The notes under the pieces were generated by a model. It was given only the letters and a program-made list of their open reading frames with translations. It did no database searches and was not told where the DNA came from. Positions 6,346-14,300 of a stretch of 64,000 nucleotides of DNA are shown piece after piece. Within the stretch, counting starts at the first letter, position 1; every line of letters starts with the position of its first letter. A program made the translations under genes and the position numbers. Source of the stretch: an uncultured Oscillospiraceae bacterium (GTDB lineage: Bacteria > Bacillota > Clostridia > Oscillospirales > Ruminococcaceae); the NCBI GenBank assembly GCA_934526065.1, contig CAKSZX010000003.1:124001-188000 (forward strand), in the 5' to 3' direction.

Positions 6346-8266
6346 TTTCCGCCGATGCAGACCCGGTAATCGACTCCGGTGCTGGCTCAGTAGTGGGCGG
6401 TGTTGGTTGTTCGGTAGTGGGTGGTGTTGGTTGTTCGGTAGTGGGTGGCGTTGGTTGTTCGGTGGTGGGTGGCGTTGGTTGTTCGGTAGTGGGTGGCTCA
6501 GGCTGGGTAGATGGTGCCGGTGTCGGCTCAGGCGCAGGTGTAGGTGCCGGCTCATATACAAGAACCGTATACGCAGCGGTATATCCGTTGTATTTGGCTG
6601 TTATTGTAACACTGCCGCCGGCGTGTCCCGTAACCAATCCGTTCCGAGAAACCGTCGCTACCGCCTCGTTATCCGAGGACCATGTTACATTGGCACCGTC
6701 TATGCTTTCGCCCTTTGGCTCTGTCACAACAGACAGCTGTGAGGATGCCCCCGCCTGTATATTGTTTGCGCCCTGTATGGCAATGCCCTCCACACCGCTT
6801 GCAACGTTAACAGTGCAGTATGCCGACACGGCTCCGTTTAAAATTATGGCATGTATCTTTGTACTTCCCCGACCTACTGCAGTAACGTTGCCGTTTGAGT
6901 CCACGGTGACAACGGACTTATCGTCACTGTGCCATGTTACTGTTTTGTCACCGGCAAATTCCTCTGTCACATGAGCTGATAAAGAAATCATGTTGCCGCT
7001 TTTAAGGGAAATATCTCCCACATGAGAATCGCCGTTTCTGATTGTCACTTCCGCGCGTTTAAAGTTTGCGGTTACAACAATTTCGCTTACGCTTTCGTCA
7101 ACGGTAGGCATAGTAAACTTAACAGTGCTGTCGGTTGTTGATGAAAGACCGCCGTAACTGCAAGACCAGCCTGTGAATATACCGCCGTTGGAAAGTTCAG
7201 CCTCTGCGGTAACGGAAGAACCCGTAACCCCGGCTTTAAGCTTTTGCTCTATCTCGCCGTTTACCTTGCCCAAATTGGAATCGGATGTTGTAAATGTAAC
7301 TTTCACCTTTGCGCCTCGCACCGCTATCGGGTCTTGGCTTATTATGCCGGTAGGGGTTTCTTCTCTGGCCGGTACTTTATTAAGAGGCTTGGGTCTTGTA
7401 TCCTCGGTTATGTATGCGTGGGTTTTTATGTAGTTTACATAGGCCTCCATGCCTTTTTTGCTGAGATGCACGCCGTCGCCTATGGTGTAATCTGTCTTTG
7501 CAAAGCCGGTTTTTTCGTCTTTGAGAGCCTCGGATGAATTAAGGAATTTGTATCCCTCTTCTTTTGCCATTTCGGCAATAGCCTTATTAAATTCATCAAC
7601 CCGCTGCATTGTAAGTCTTGTATTTTCACGCTGTTTGTCCAAAGGGGGAACGGCATTTACAATAATATCGGCGTAGGGATATGCCTCGTGAATTGCCGCC
7701 AAAGCCTTTTTATACACTTTAATAAACTCGTCCGTATCCCAGAACAAATCATTTGTGCCGTAGGTGATAATAATTCGTTTAGGCTGAATTATCTTCACGG
7801 CGTCTATTGCGGTTACCGGGCTCTTATAGCCCTTGAAATAGGTCATTTTCAGGCTCTGAATATGCTCCACACCCATTGATACGGCCGCCACAACATTATC
7901 CCATGTTGTAAAGCCATAGGCCATTGTGCGCACGGTGTTTGAATCACCTATAAACAATGTTTCATCAAGATATTCTTGGCCTGCGTCATCGGTTTCGGCA
8001 AGTATTGTGTTGCCAAGCTGATCCGTATCCAAGGCCTCCCGGTCTTTGTCATAATCTTTATCCACCTCGGTTTCGTCCGACATATCGGTGTTCCCAAAGT
8101 TTGAGCCGCCTATGGCCTTTACAGCAAAAACCCCTATGGATACAACAAAAATAAGTGAACACACAATTATTGCTATATGAACCTTACTGCCCTTTTTAGC
8201 CTGTTTTATAATATACGATATACTTTTTCCTATACTGTTTTTGTTTTTATGCGAATGATTTTCCAT
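6302..8266 (-). CDS. Membrane-anchored SGNH hydrolase with Ig-like (BIG2) domains and Pro/Thr tail
   Basis: This 654-residue surface protein has, in order: a basic cytoplasmic tail, one membrane segment (29-50), an acidic linker, an SGNH/GDSL hydrolase domain (about 100-285), a beta-rich region (about 310-410), two BIG2-type Ig-like domains (about 410-575) and a Pro/Thr/Glu tail of octapeptide repeats. Hydrolase block motifs are visible: GDSN with Ser109, YGTND (169-173), and D264-G-V-H267. Family members deacetylate or hydrolyse esters on glycans, lipids or wall polymers. The substrate is not deducible here. There is no LPXTG sorting motif, so the N-terminal segment is probably the anchor. 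It is the first gene of a two-gene unit. Confidence 0.88.
   Translation of the reverse strand: MENHSHKNKNSIGKSISYIIKQAKKGSKVHIAIIVCSLIFVVSIGVFAVKAIGGSNFGNTDMSDETEVDKDYDKDREALDTDQLGNTILAETDDAGQEYLDETLFIGDSNTVRTMAYGFTTWDNVVAAVSMGVEHIQSLKMTYFKGYKSPVTAIDAVKIIQPKRIIITYGTNDLFWDTDEFIKVYKKALAAIHEAYPYADIIVNAVPPLDKQRENTRLTMQRVDEFNKAIAEMAKEEGYKFLNSSEALKDEKTGFAKTDYTIGDGVHLSKKGMEAYVNYIKTHAYITEDTRPKPLNKVPAREETPTGIISQDPIAVRGAKVKVTFTTSDSNLGKVNGEIEQKLKAGVTGSSVTAEAELSNGGIFTGWSCSYGGLSSTTDSTVKFTMPTVDESVSEIVVTANFKRAEVTIRNGDSHVGDISLKSGNMISLSAHVTEEFAGDKTVTWHSDDKSVVTVDSNGNVTAVGRGSTKIHAIILNGAVSAYCTVNVASGVEGIAIQGANNIQAGASSQLSVVTEPKGESIDGANVTWSSDNEAVATVSRNGLVTGHAGGSVTITAKYNGYTAAYTVLVYEPAPTPAPEPTPAPSTQPEPPTTEQPTPPTTEQPTPPTTEQPTPPTTEQPTPPTTEPAPESITGSASAENEGNEAGQREQNFE
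6387..6482 (-). repeat. 24-bp tandem repeat encoding a Pro/Thr/Glu/Gln octapeptide
   Basis: Four full 24-bp units (6387-6410, 6411-6434, 6435-6458, 6459-6482) and a partial fifth encode repeats of PPTTEQPT inside the tail of the SGNH protein. The units differ at only a few third positions, pointing to recent expansion. The copy number is likely to vary between strains. Confidence 0.92.
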
Positions 8267-8410
8267 GTCATACTCCGTCTGTTTAAAGAGCAGTTTCGCC
8301 CTTTGAATTTTTGAAACATAATACTCATATATGATACCATATTAAAAGGCTTTTATAAAGTAAATCCTAATAAATTTGTAAATATTTAACAATTTTATCC
8401 ATATATTTTT

Positions 8411-8449
8411 GAGCAATAAAGATCTAACCCCGCTTTTGGCAGGGTTAGA
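8411..8449 (-). terminator. Terminator of uppP
   Basis: An 8-bp stem (8423-8430 with 8442-8449) lies just after the uppP stop. On the minus strand it is followed by ATCTTTATTG and a T-rich stretch. The remaining sequence up to the SGNH gene (8267-8410) is AT-rich and shows no gene. Confidence 0.65.
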
Positions 8450-8461
8450 AAAATAAATTTA

Positions 8462-9286
8462 TTATTTTATCAAGTAAAAATATGCAAATACAGACAGACC
8501 CAAAATTATGCGGTAAATACCGAATACCTTAAAATCGTGTTTCTTTATGTAGTCCATAAACGAATTTATAGCAACAACCGAAACCACAAAGGCCGTGATA
8601 CAGCCAACCCGAAGAATAAGCAGTTCCGCCCCGGTGAACACAAGACCGAACTTTAAAATTTTAAGCAAGCTCCGTCCGAACATAACCGGAATTGCCAAAA
8701 AGAATGTATACTCCGCCGCAACGGTTCTTGAAACACCCAGTAAAACTCCGCCGATTATAGTTGCGCCGCTGCGTGATGTACCCGGAAAAATTGCCGCAAC
8801 AAGCTGAAACATACCTATCCAAAAAGCCTGTGCAAGGGTGATATCATCTATTGAATTTGTTGTAAACCTTCTTGCGCCTCTGTTTTCCACAAGCAAAAAC
8901 ACGATACCGACAATTATAAGCATGGCGGAAACCGTCTGCCAATTATAAAACAGCCGGTCGATTTTATCGTCAAACAAAATACCCACAACCGCCGCAGGCA
9001 GGCAAGAAACAACAACTTTAAACCACATAATCCAAATGTCTTTGTCGGTTTGTATCTTTCCCTTTTCTATTTTAAATGGGAAAATCTTCTTCCAATAAAT
9101 CATGACAACCGCAAGAATAGCCCCAAGTTGTATAACAACAAGAAAAAGATTTTTAAAATCCTCCGACACATTTAGGTGGATAAATTCGTCCACCAATATC
9201 ATGTGTCCGGTACTGCTTACAGGCAGCCATTCGGTTATACCTTCTACAATGCCCAAAAAGGCGGCCTTTAACAATTCAATTAACAT
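8462..9286 (-). CDS. uppP: Undecaprenyl-diphosphatase
   Basis: UppP (BacA) removes a phosphate from undecaprenyl pyrophosphate, recycling the lipid carrier for wall synthesis; overexpression is known to give bacitracin resistance. The 274-residue, multi-pass protein carries both family motifs: E15-G-I-T-E19 followed by LPVSSTGH28 near the N-terminus, and PGTSRSG (168-174). It is a single-gene unit with its own promoter-like sequence and terminator, located between envelope-related genes. Confidence 0.97.
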   Translation of the reverse strand: MLIELLKAAFLGIVEGITEWLPVSSTGHMILVDEFIHLNVSEDFKNLFLVVIQLGAILAVVMIYWKKIFPFKIEKGKIQTDKDIWIMWFKVVVSCLPAAVVGILFDDKIDRLFYNWQTVSAMLIIVGIVFLLVENRGARRFTTNSIDDITLAQAFWIGMFQLVAAIFPGTSRSGATIIGGVLLGVSRTVAAEYTFFLAIPVMFGRSLLKILKFGLVFTGAELLILRVGCITAFVVSVVAINSFMDYIKKHDFKVFGIYRIILGLSVFAYFYLIK

Positions 9287-9327
9287 AACATACCTCTGTT
9301 TATATATTTTAATTTTATCCGTTAATT

Positions 9328-9356
9328 ATTATACATAAATAAACCTAAAAAGTACA
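9328..9356 (-). promoter_or_regulatory. Likely promoter of uppP
   Basis: A perfect minus-strand TATAAT (9333-9328) is preceded by TGTACT (9356-9351) at 17-base spacing. The -35 box is a poor match but the -10 box is strong and directly precedes uppP. Confidence 0.6.
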
Positions 9357-9368
9357 GTAAAATTCCTG

Positions 9369-9405
9369 TAATAAAAAGAAAATCCGCAGAATAAATCTGC
9401 GGATT
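9369..9405 (-). terminator. Terminator at the end of the ribosomal superoperon
   Basis: A perfect 9-bp stem, AATCCGCAG (9381-9389) with CTGCGGATT (9397-9405), is followed on the minus strand by TTTTCTTTTTATTAC. It lies 20 bases after rplQ and ends the long operon. Confidence 0.92.
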
Positions 9406-9425
9406 GAAAATATTTTAATTATAGC

Positions 9426-9767
9426 TTAAACAAGCTCAATGATTGCCATTTCGGCTGCGTCACCACGACGAGCGCCTGTTCTGATGATTCTTGTATAACC
9501 ACCGTTACGGTCTTCGTATCTTGGTGCGATTTCGTCAAAAACTTTCTTAGCTACATCTTCTTTTGTGATGTAAGCAAATACCTGTCTCTTTGCGTGCAAT
9601 GTATCTGTTTTGCCGAGTGTAATCATTTTTTCAGCCACTGCTCTAACTTCCTTAGCTCTAGTAACTGTTGTTTCGATCTTACCGTTTTCAAAAAGGTATG
9701 TTACCATAGCTCTCATCATTGCTCTGCGGTGGTCGCTTGTTCTGCCGAGCTTTCTTGTACCTGGCAT
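9426..9767 (-). CDS. rplQ: 50S ribosomal protein L17
   Basis: L17 is a large-subunit protein near the peptide exit tunnel. The protein is 113 residues, the usual length of the short bacterial form. The start MPGTRKLGRTSDHRRAM is the family N-terminus and fixes the ATG at 9767 (AGGAG eight bases upstream) over the GTG at 9776. It is the last gene of the superoperon, after rpoA. Confidence 0.97.
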   Translation of the reverse strand: MPGTRKLGRTSDHRRAMMRAMVTYLFENGKIETTVTRAKEVRAVAEKMITLGKTDTLHAKRQVFAYITKEDVAKKVFDEIAPRYEDRNGGYTRIIRTGARRGDAAEMAIIELV

Positions 9768-9797
9768 TTGAGTCACTCCTTTACTTAACTGTTTAGA

Positions 9798-10751
9798 TTA
9801 ATCTTCATCTTTTGGGAACTTGTAGCCTAAAGAAGCCAATTTCTGCATAACTTCTTCAAAGCTCTTTCTGCCGAGGTTTCTGACTTTCATCATTTCACCT
9901 TCGGTTTTGTTCACAAGGTCTTCAACCGTATGAATGCCTGCTCTCTTTAAGCAGTTGAAAGAACGAACCGACAAATCAAGATCTTCAATAGTCATTTTAA
10001 GTGTTGACTCTCCCTGATCAGGTTTTTCTTTCTCTACCATTGTAGGCAAGGCCACATCATCTGACAAACCTACAAAGAGGTTCAGATGTCCTATGAGTAT
10101 GCGCGCACCCATGCTCATAGCTTCGTTAGCATTGATAACACCGTTTGTCCAAACTTCAAGTGTAAGCTTGTCGTAGTCTGTTATCTGGCCAACACGAGTA
10201 TTTTCAACTGAGTAATTTACCTTCAAGACAGGTGTATAGATACTGTCTGTGGGTAAAACGCCCAAAGTTGTATATTCCTGCAACTTTTTGTTCTTGTCGC
10301 CCGGAACATAACCACGGCCTCTGTCAAATGTAAGCTCCATAACAAGCTTTGCGCCCTCAGAAAGAGTGGCAATGTGCCAATCAGGATTTAAGATTTCAAT
10401 ATCCGAATCCCGTTCGATTGAACCTGCCGTAACCTCACAAGGACCTGTTGCGTTAATGCGAACAGTTTTAGCTTCATCACAAAAAAGCTTAGCTGTGATG
10501 CCCTTAACATTGAGGACAATGTCAGTAACATCTTCTTTAACACCGTTGATGAATGTAAATTCGTGAAGAACACCGTCAATTTTAATGCTTGTTACAGCAA
10601 CGCCCGGCAGAGAAGAAAGCAAAATTCTTCTCATTGAGTTACCGAGTGTGATACCGAAACCTCTTTCAAGAGGTTCGATAACGAACTTACCGTATCTTCC
10701 ATCTTCGGACAAAACCGCTGTTTCGATTCTTGGTTTTTCGATTTCTATCAT
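9798..10751 (-). CDS. rpoA: DNA-directed RNA polymerase alpha subunit
   Basis: The 317-residue alpha subunit nucleates RNA polymerase assembly. The N-terminal domain (about 1-235) includes the conserved GFGITLGNSMRRILLSSLPG segment. The C-terminal DNA- and regulator-binding domain (about 250-317) carries LDLSVRSFNCLKRAGI and the LGRKSFEEV helix-hairpin-helix region. The position between rpsD and rplQ is standard. A clear AGGAGGG precedes the start. Confidence 0.98.
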   Translation of the reverse strand: MIEIEKPRIETAVLSEDGRYGKFVIEPLERGFGITLGNSMRRILLSSLPGVAVTSIKIDGVLHEFTFINGVKEDVTDIVLNVKGITAKLFCDEAKTVRINATGPCEVTAGSIERDSDIEILNPDWHIATLSEGAKLVMELTFDRGRGYVPGDKNKKLQEYTTLGVLPTDSIYTPVLKVNYSVENTRVGQITDYDKLTLEVWTNGVINANEAMSMGARILIGHLNLFVGLSDDVALPTMVEKEKPDQGESTLKMTIEDLDLSVRSFNCLKRAGIHTVEDLVNKTEGEMMKVRNLGRKSFEEVMQKLASLGYKFPKDED

Positions 10752-10816
10752 TTCTGAACCCTCCTATTATAAAACTAAGGCTGCTTTTATAATTGCATTC
10801 CCAATGCTTGGGTGGG

Positions 10817-11419
10817 TTATTTTGAGTAAAGTTCGACAATAAGGTGTTCCTGAACCTCAAATTCGATGTCGCTGCGCTCCGGCAAACGGAGAACAGTACC
10901 CTTCAACTCGCTCTTTTCGCAGCTGAGCCATGCCGGTACAAGTACCATTGGTGCCTCAGGGCCTGCCAATTTAGAGAATTTAGCTGAAGATTTGCTGCGT
11001 TCGCGAACTGCGATCACGTCACCGGCTTTTACCTGATATGAAGGTATGTTAACTTTCTTGCCATTAACAGTGAAATGAGCGTGGTTCACCAACTGGCGAG
11101 CATCACGACGAGTTGATGCAAAGCCAAGGCGGAATACTACATTATCCAAGCGGCATTCCAAAATCTGCAAAAGATTTTCACCTGTCAAACCGTTTCTGCG
11201 TTCAGCCATGTTGAAATAGCTGGAGAACTGTTTTTCAAGTACGCCATATATAAATTTAAGCTTCTGCTTTTCTTTCAACTGAGTTGCATATTCTGACTGC
11301 TTTTTACGCATACCGTTGCCAGGGTTACGAGTAGTTGTCTTTTTGTCATAGCCCATAACAGCAGGTGAAATGCCCAAAGCCTTGCAGCGTTTTGCAATAG
11401 GTTGCATATTCTTTGCCAT
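10817..11419 (-). CDS. rpsD: 30S ribosomal protein S4
   Basis: S4 (200 residues) starts assembly of the 30S body and contributes to decoding accuracy. The central S4 RNA-binding domain begins near residue 92 (RLDNVVFRLGFASTRRDARQLVNHAHF). Only one Cys is present in the N-terminal region, so this is the zinc-free form. In many Firmicutes rpsD stands alone; here it is in the alpha operon between rpsK and rpoA, which is common in Clostridia. No S4-type leader structure could be recognised by eye. Confidence 0.97.
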   Translation of the reverse strand: MAKNMQPIAKRCKALGISPAVMGYDKKTTTRNPGNGMRKKQSEYATQLKEKQKLKFIYGVLEKQFSSYFNMAERRNGLTGENLLQILECRLDNVVFRLGFASTRRDARQLVNHAHFTVNGKKVNIPSYQVKAGDVIAVRERSKSSAKFSKLAGPEAPMVLVPAWLSCEKSELKGTVLRLPERSDIEFEVQEHLIVELYSK

Positions 11420-11442
11420 AATTTAATATCCTCCTTTTAAAA

Positions 11443-11835
11443 TTATACACGTCTTCTTTTCGGTGGACGGCAACCGTTGTGTGGGATAGGTGTAACGTCT
11501 TTAATCATTACAACTTCAAGGCCTGCAGCCTGCAATGCTCTGATTGCTGATTCTCTGCCCTGACCTGGACCCTTTACATAAACTTCTACAGTTTTAAGGC
11601 CGTGATCCATAGCTGCCTTTGCTGCTGTTTCAGCAACCATCTGTGCAGCATAAGGAGTAGCCTGTCTTGAACCTCTGAAACCGAGGCCGCCTGCACTCCG
11701 CCATGAAATAGCGTTGCCCTGCATGTCTGTAATTGTAACAATAGTATTGTTAAATGTTGACTGAATGTGGGCTGCGCCGCGTTCAATATTTTTGCGCTGA
11801 ACTCTCTTACGAGAAGTTGTCTTTTTAACTGCCAT
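11443..11835 (-). CDS. rpsK: 30S ribosomal protein S11
   Basis: S11 (130 residues) sits on the 30S platform and helps form the mRNA exit site. The C-terminal signature DVTPIPHNGCRPPKRRRV and the KGPGQGRESAIRALQ segment are diagnostic. It lies between rpsM and rpsD with GGAGG before the start. Confidence 0.97.
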   Translation of the reverse strand: MAVKKTTSRKRVQRKNIERGAAHIQSTFNNTIVTITDMQGNAISWRSAGGLGFRGSRQATPYAAQMVAETAAKAAMDHGLKTVEVYVKGPGQGRESAIRALQAAGLEVVMIKDVTPIPHNGCRPPKRRRV

Positions 11836-11851
11836 TTGCGTACCTCCTTAA

Positions 11852-12223
11852 TTATTTCTTCTTGTTCGCAACTGTCTTCTTTGCGCCCTTGCGTGTTCTT
11901 GCGTTTGTCTTTGTTCTCTGACCACGAACCGGAAGACCTTTTCTGTGTCTTACACCTCTGTAACAACCGATTTCAGTCAATCTCTTGATGTCAAGAGCAA
12001 CCTGTCTACGGAGATCGCCTTCAACAGTAACCTGCTGTTTTTCGATCTGATCTCTGATTGCCTGTACTTCATCATCTGTAAGGTCTTTAACCCTTGTATC
12101 CGGATTTACTCCGGCAGCCGCGAGAAGTTTCTGTGATGTTGAAAGACCGATACCGTAAATATAAGTAAGGCCGATTTCAACACGCTTTTCTCTTGGTAAG
12201 TCAACACCTGATATACGAGCCAT
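11852..12223 (-). CDS. rpsM: 30S ribosomal protein S13
   Basis: S13 (123 residues) is in the 30S head and contacts the P-site tRNA and the large subunit. The N-terminus MARISGVDLPREKRVEIGLTY and the basic tail RGQRTKTNARTRKGAKK are typical. It is the first of the rpsM-rpsK-rpsD-rpoA group following infA-rpmJ. Confidence 0.97.
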   Translation of the reverse strand: MARISGVDLPREKRVEIGLTYIYGIGLSTSQKLLAAAGVNPDTRVKDLTDDEVQAIRDQIEKQQVTVEGDLRRQVALDIKRLTEIGCYRGVRHRKGLPVRGQRTKTNARTRKGAKKTVANKKK

Positions 12224-12253
12224 ATATCTTACCTCCTGCTAAATTTAATGTCA

Positions 12254-12367
12254 TTAACCCTGACGTTGTTTGTGTTTTGGATTTACGCAGATTACCATAA
12301 CTTTACCTTTACGCTTGATAACCTTGCATTTTTCGCACATTGGTTTAACGGATGGCTTTACCTTCAT
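12254..12367 (-). CDS. rpmJ: 50S ribosomal protein L36
   Basis: I translated this short gene directly: it encodes 37 residues beginning MKVKPSVKPMCEKCK. C11, C14, C27 and H32 are the zinc ligands of the C+ form of L36. It lies 30 bases after rpsM in map order and follows infA in transcription order, the standard infA-rpmJ-rpsM arrangement. AGGAGG precedes the ATG. Confidence 0.97.
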   Translation of the reverse strand: MKVKPSVKPMCEKCKVIKRKGKVMVICVNPKHKQRQG

Positions 12368-12399
12368 ATTCGTAACCTCCTATAAAATGCTGTGTGTCG

Positions 12400-12618
12400 T
12401 TATTTGGAACGCCAAGTAATGCGTCCCTTTGTTAAATCATAAGGCGACATTTCAACAGTAACCTTGTCGCCCGGTAAAATTCGAATGAAATTCATTCTGA
12501 GTTTTCCTGAAATGTGAGCAAGCAAACGATGACCATTTGCAAGTTCGACCTGGAACATAGCGTTAGGCATAGCCTCAACAACCGTTCCTTCTACTTCAAT
12601 AACATCATCCTTAGCCAT
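12400..12618 (-). CDS. infA: Translation initiation factor IF-1
   Basis: IF-1 is a 72-residue OB-fold protein that binds the 30S A site during initiation. MAKDDVIEVEGTVVEAMPNAMF and the ending MSPYDLTKGRITWR are highly conserved. AGGAGG lies at the ideal distance upstream. It is between the KOW gene and rpmJ. Confidence 0.98.
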   Translation of the reverse strand: MAKDDVIEVEGTVVEAMPNAMFQVELANGHRLLAHISGKLRMNFIRILPGDKVTVEMSPYDLTKGRITWRSK

Positions 12619-12627
12619 ATTTTCCTC

Positions 12628-12879
12628 CTAATTATTCATAAGGCTGTCAATAGCCTTTTTCAGATGCTTATTTGCCTGCAAAGCCTCTGATTGCAATTTG
12701 AATCCGGTAGCGTTTATATGCTTTACATTTTTCTTTTTGGGCTTTTCAACTTTAAACAGTTTGCCGTCCCGCAAAAGACAATAAGCCTTCTCGTCACCGG
12801 TAAACCCCACAACACAGAAAAACCTGTCTTTGTCTTTACCCGCCAAGGATTTTACCACGCTGCCAACTTCTATATTCAT
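12628..12879 (-). CDS. KOW-domain RNA-binding protein (L14e-like)
   Basis: The product (83 residues from the ATG at 12879) has an N-terminal KOW/SH3-like beta barrel (VGSVVKSLAGKDKDRFFCVVGF) and a basic C-terminal half (KVEKPKKKNVKHIN). Genes like this, often called L14e/L6e/L27e-like, are regularly found between map and infA in Clostridia and are presumed to bind rRNA or ribosomes; the function is unproven. GGTGA lies five bases before the chosen ATG. A GTG at 12888 would instead overlap the map stop codon as GTGA. Either way the gene is tightly coupled to map. Confidence 0.88.
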   Translation of the reverse strand: MNIEVGSVVKSLAGKDKDRFFCVVGFTGDEKAYCLLRDGKLFKVEKPKKKNVKHINATGFKLQSEALQANKHLKKAIDSLMNN

Positions 12880-12884
12880 AGAAA

Positions 12885-13634
12885 TCACCAGTCAGTCAAA
12901 ATCACCGGACCGTTTCCTGTGATGGCGATTGTTCTCTCAAAATGAGCTGCCAATCCACCGTCAACTGTCTTTACAGTCCACTCATTAGGCATAACTTTGA
13001 CATTGTACGATCCCTCTGTAATCATAGGTTCAATAGCAATGGTCATACCCGGTACAAGACGTGCACCTCTGCCCCGACGGCCGTAATTCGGCACCTCAGG
13101 CTCTTCGTGCAAATCTCTGCCGACGCCGTGACCGACATACTCTCTGATTACACCGAAACCGTTTTCTTCTGCATGTTTCTGAACAGCAAAACCTATGTCA
13201 CCTACTCTGTTACCTGGTTGTGCAGCCGCTATACCCAGGTTTAAACATTCGTTGGTAACACGCATAAGCTTTTCAGCAACAGGGCTGACAGCACCTACCG
13301 CATATGTGTAAGCATTGTCACCGTGGTAGCCGTCAATATAGGCTCCCACATCTACACTGACAATATCACCGCTTCTTATAATGGTCTTTTTAGACGGTAT
13401 ACCATGAATTACCTCGTCATTTACCGAGATACATGCACTGGCAGGGAAACCGTACATTCCGAGGAATGACGGTTTTGCCCCATGTGCAGTGATATATTCG
13501 TGTATAAGTTTATCAAGTTCGTAGGTAGACATACCTGCAGTAATTTCTTGCCCAGCGTATTTTAGCACATCTGCGCTAATTTTGCAAGCTTTTTTTAGCT
13601 TTTTTAAATCTTCAGGGCTTTTTATTATAATCAC
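12885..13634 (-). CDS. map: Methionine aminopeptidase, type I
   Basis: The enzyme removes the initiator methionine from nascent proteins. The 249-residue protein has the complete type I catalytic set: H77, metal ligands D95, D106, H169, E202 and E233, and H176. There is no N-terminal zinc-finger extension. The start is a GTG at 13634, with AGGAG in the end of adk eight bases upstream, so translation is coupled to adk. It is part of the secY-adk-map segment of the spc operon. Confidence 0.97.
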   Translation of the reverse strand: MIIIKSPEDLKKLKKACKISADVLKYAGQEITAGMSTYELDKLIHEYITAHGAKPSFLGMYGFPASACISVNDEVIHGIPSKKTIIRSGDIVSVDVGAYIDGYHGDNAYTYAVGAVSPVAEKLMRVTNECLNLGIAAAQPGNRVGDIGFAVQKHAEENGFGVIREYVGHGVGRDLHEEPEVPNYGRRGRGARLVPGMTIAIEPMITEGSYNVKVMPNEWTVKTVDGGLAAHFERTIAITGNGPVILTDW

Positions 13635-13637
13635 AGC

Positions 13638-14267
13638 TTAAACTCCTAAAACTTTGAGAACAGCAGCAGTTGTTTCTTCAACGCTCTTTTCGCCGTCAAC
13701 TTCCACCAAAACACCCTTAGCTCTGTAAAAATCTTTCAAAGGTTCGGTAATCTTGTGGTAGTTTGCAAGGCGGTCAAGAACTGTGGCCGGCTCGTCATCC
13801 TTGCGGATTGTAAGGGGCTTACCGCATTTATCACAAATGCCTTCAACTCTGCTTGGTTTGTATTTAATATGATATGAAGCGCCGCATGAGCAAACTCGTC
13901 TGCCGCTTACACGTTCAACGATCACTTCGTCACGAACTTCTATATCCAACGCAACATCAATTTTGATGCCCATTTTTTCAATAACTTCTGCCTGAGGGAT
14001 TGTTCTCGGAACACCGTCAAGTATGAAGCCGTTTTTGCAGTCATCCTGTCCCAGTCTGTCATGCAAAATTCCGAAGATAACTTCGTCCGGAACCAAATCG
14101 CCGGCGTCCATGTAGCTCTTAGCTTTAAGACCCATCTCTGTACCGTCTTTGATGGCTTGACGAAGGATATTACCTGTGGAAATCTGCGGAATATGCAGTC
14201 TGTCGCAAATGATTTCTGCCTGTGTGCCTTTGCCGGCACCCGGAGCGCCTAATAATACTATATTCAT
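13638..14267 (-). CDS. adk: Adenylate kinase
   Basis: Adenylate kinase equilibrates ATP, AMP and ADP. The 209-residue long form has the P-loop GAPGAGKGT (8-16), the DGVPRT AMP-site segment (84-89) and a LID domain with zinc-type cysteines C126, C128, C145 and C148. The first pair is spaced C-x-C, where most zinc-LID enzymes have C-x2-C. It lies 33 bases after secY and just ahead of map in the spc operon. Confidence 0.97.
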   Translation of the reverse strand: MNIVLLGAPGAGKGTQAEIICDRLHIPQISTGNILRQAIKDGTEMGLKAKSYMDAGDLVPDEVIFGILHDRLGQDDCKNGFILDGVPRTIPQAEVIEKMGIKIDVALDIEVRDEVIVERVSGRRVCSCGASYHIKYKPSRVEGICDKCGKPLTIRKDDEPATVLDRLANYHKITEPLKDFYRAKGVLVEVDGEKSVEETTAAVLKVLGV

Positions 14268-14300
14268 AGTTAGTGATCTCCTTAATTGTTTAATCGGCTC

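Noticed and set aside
6346..6561. Upstream part of the minus-strand frame leading into the small membrane gene
   Set aside because: This His/Pro-rich part (HPLPNNQ repeats) is the shadow of the octapeptide repeat in another frame of the SGNH gene. The plus-strand Gly/Val-rich frames here are also shadows.
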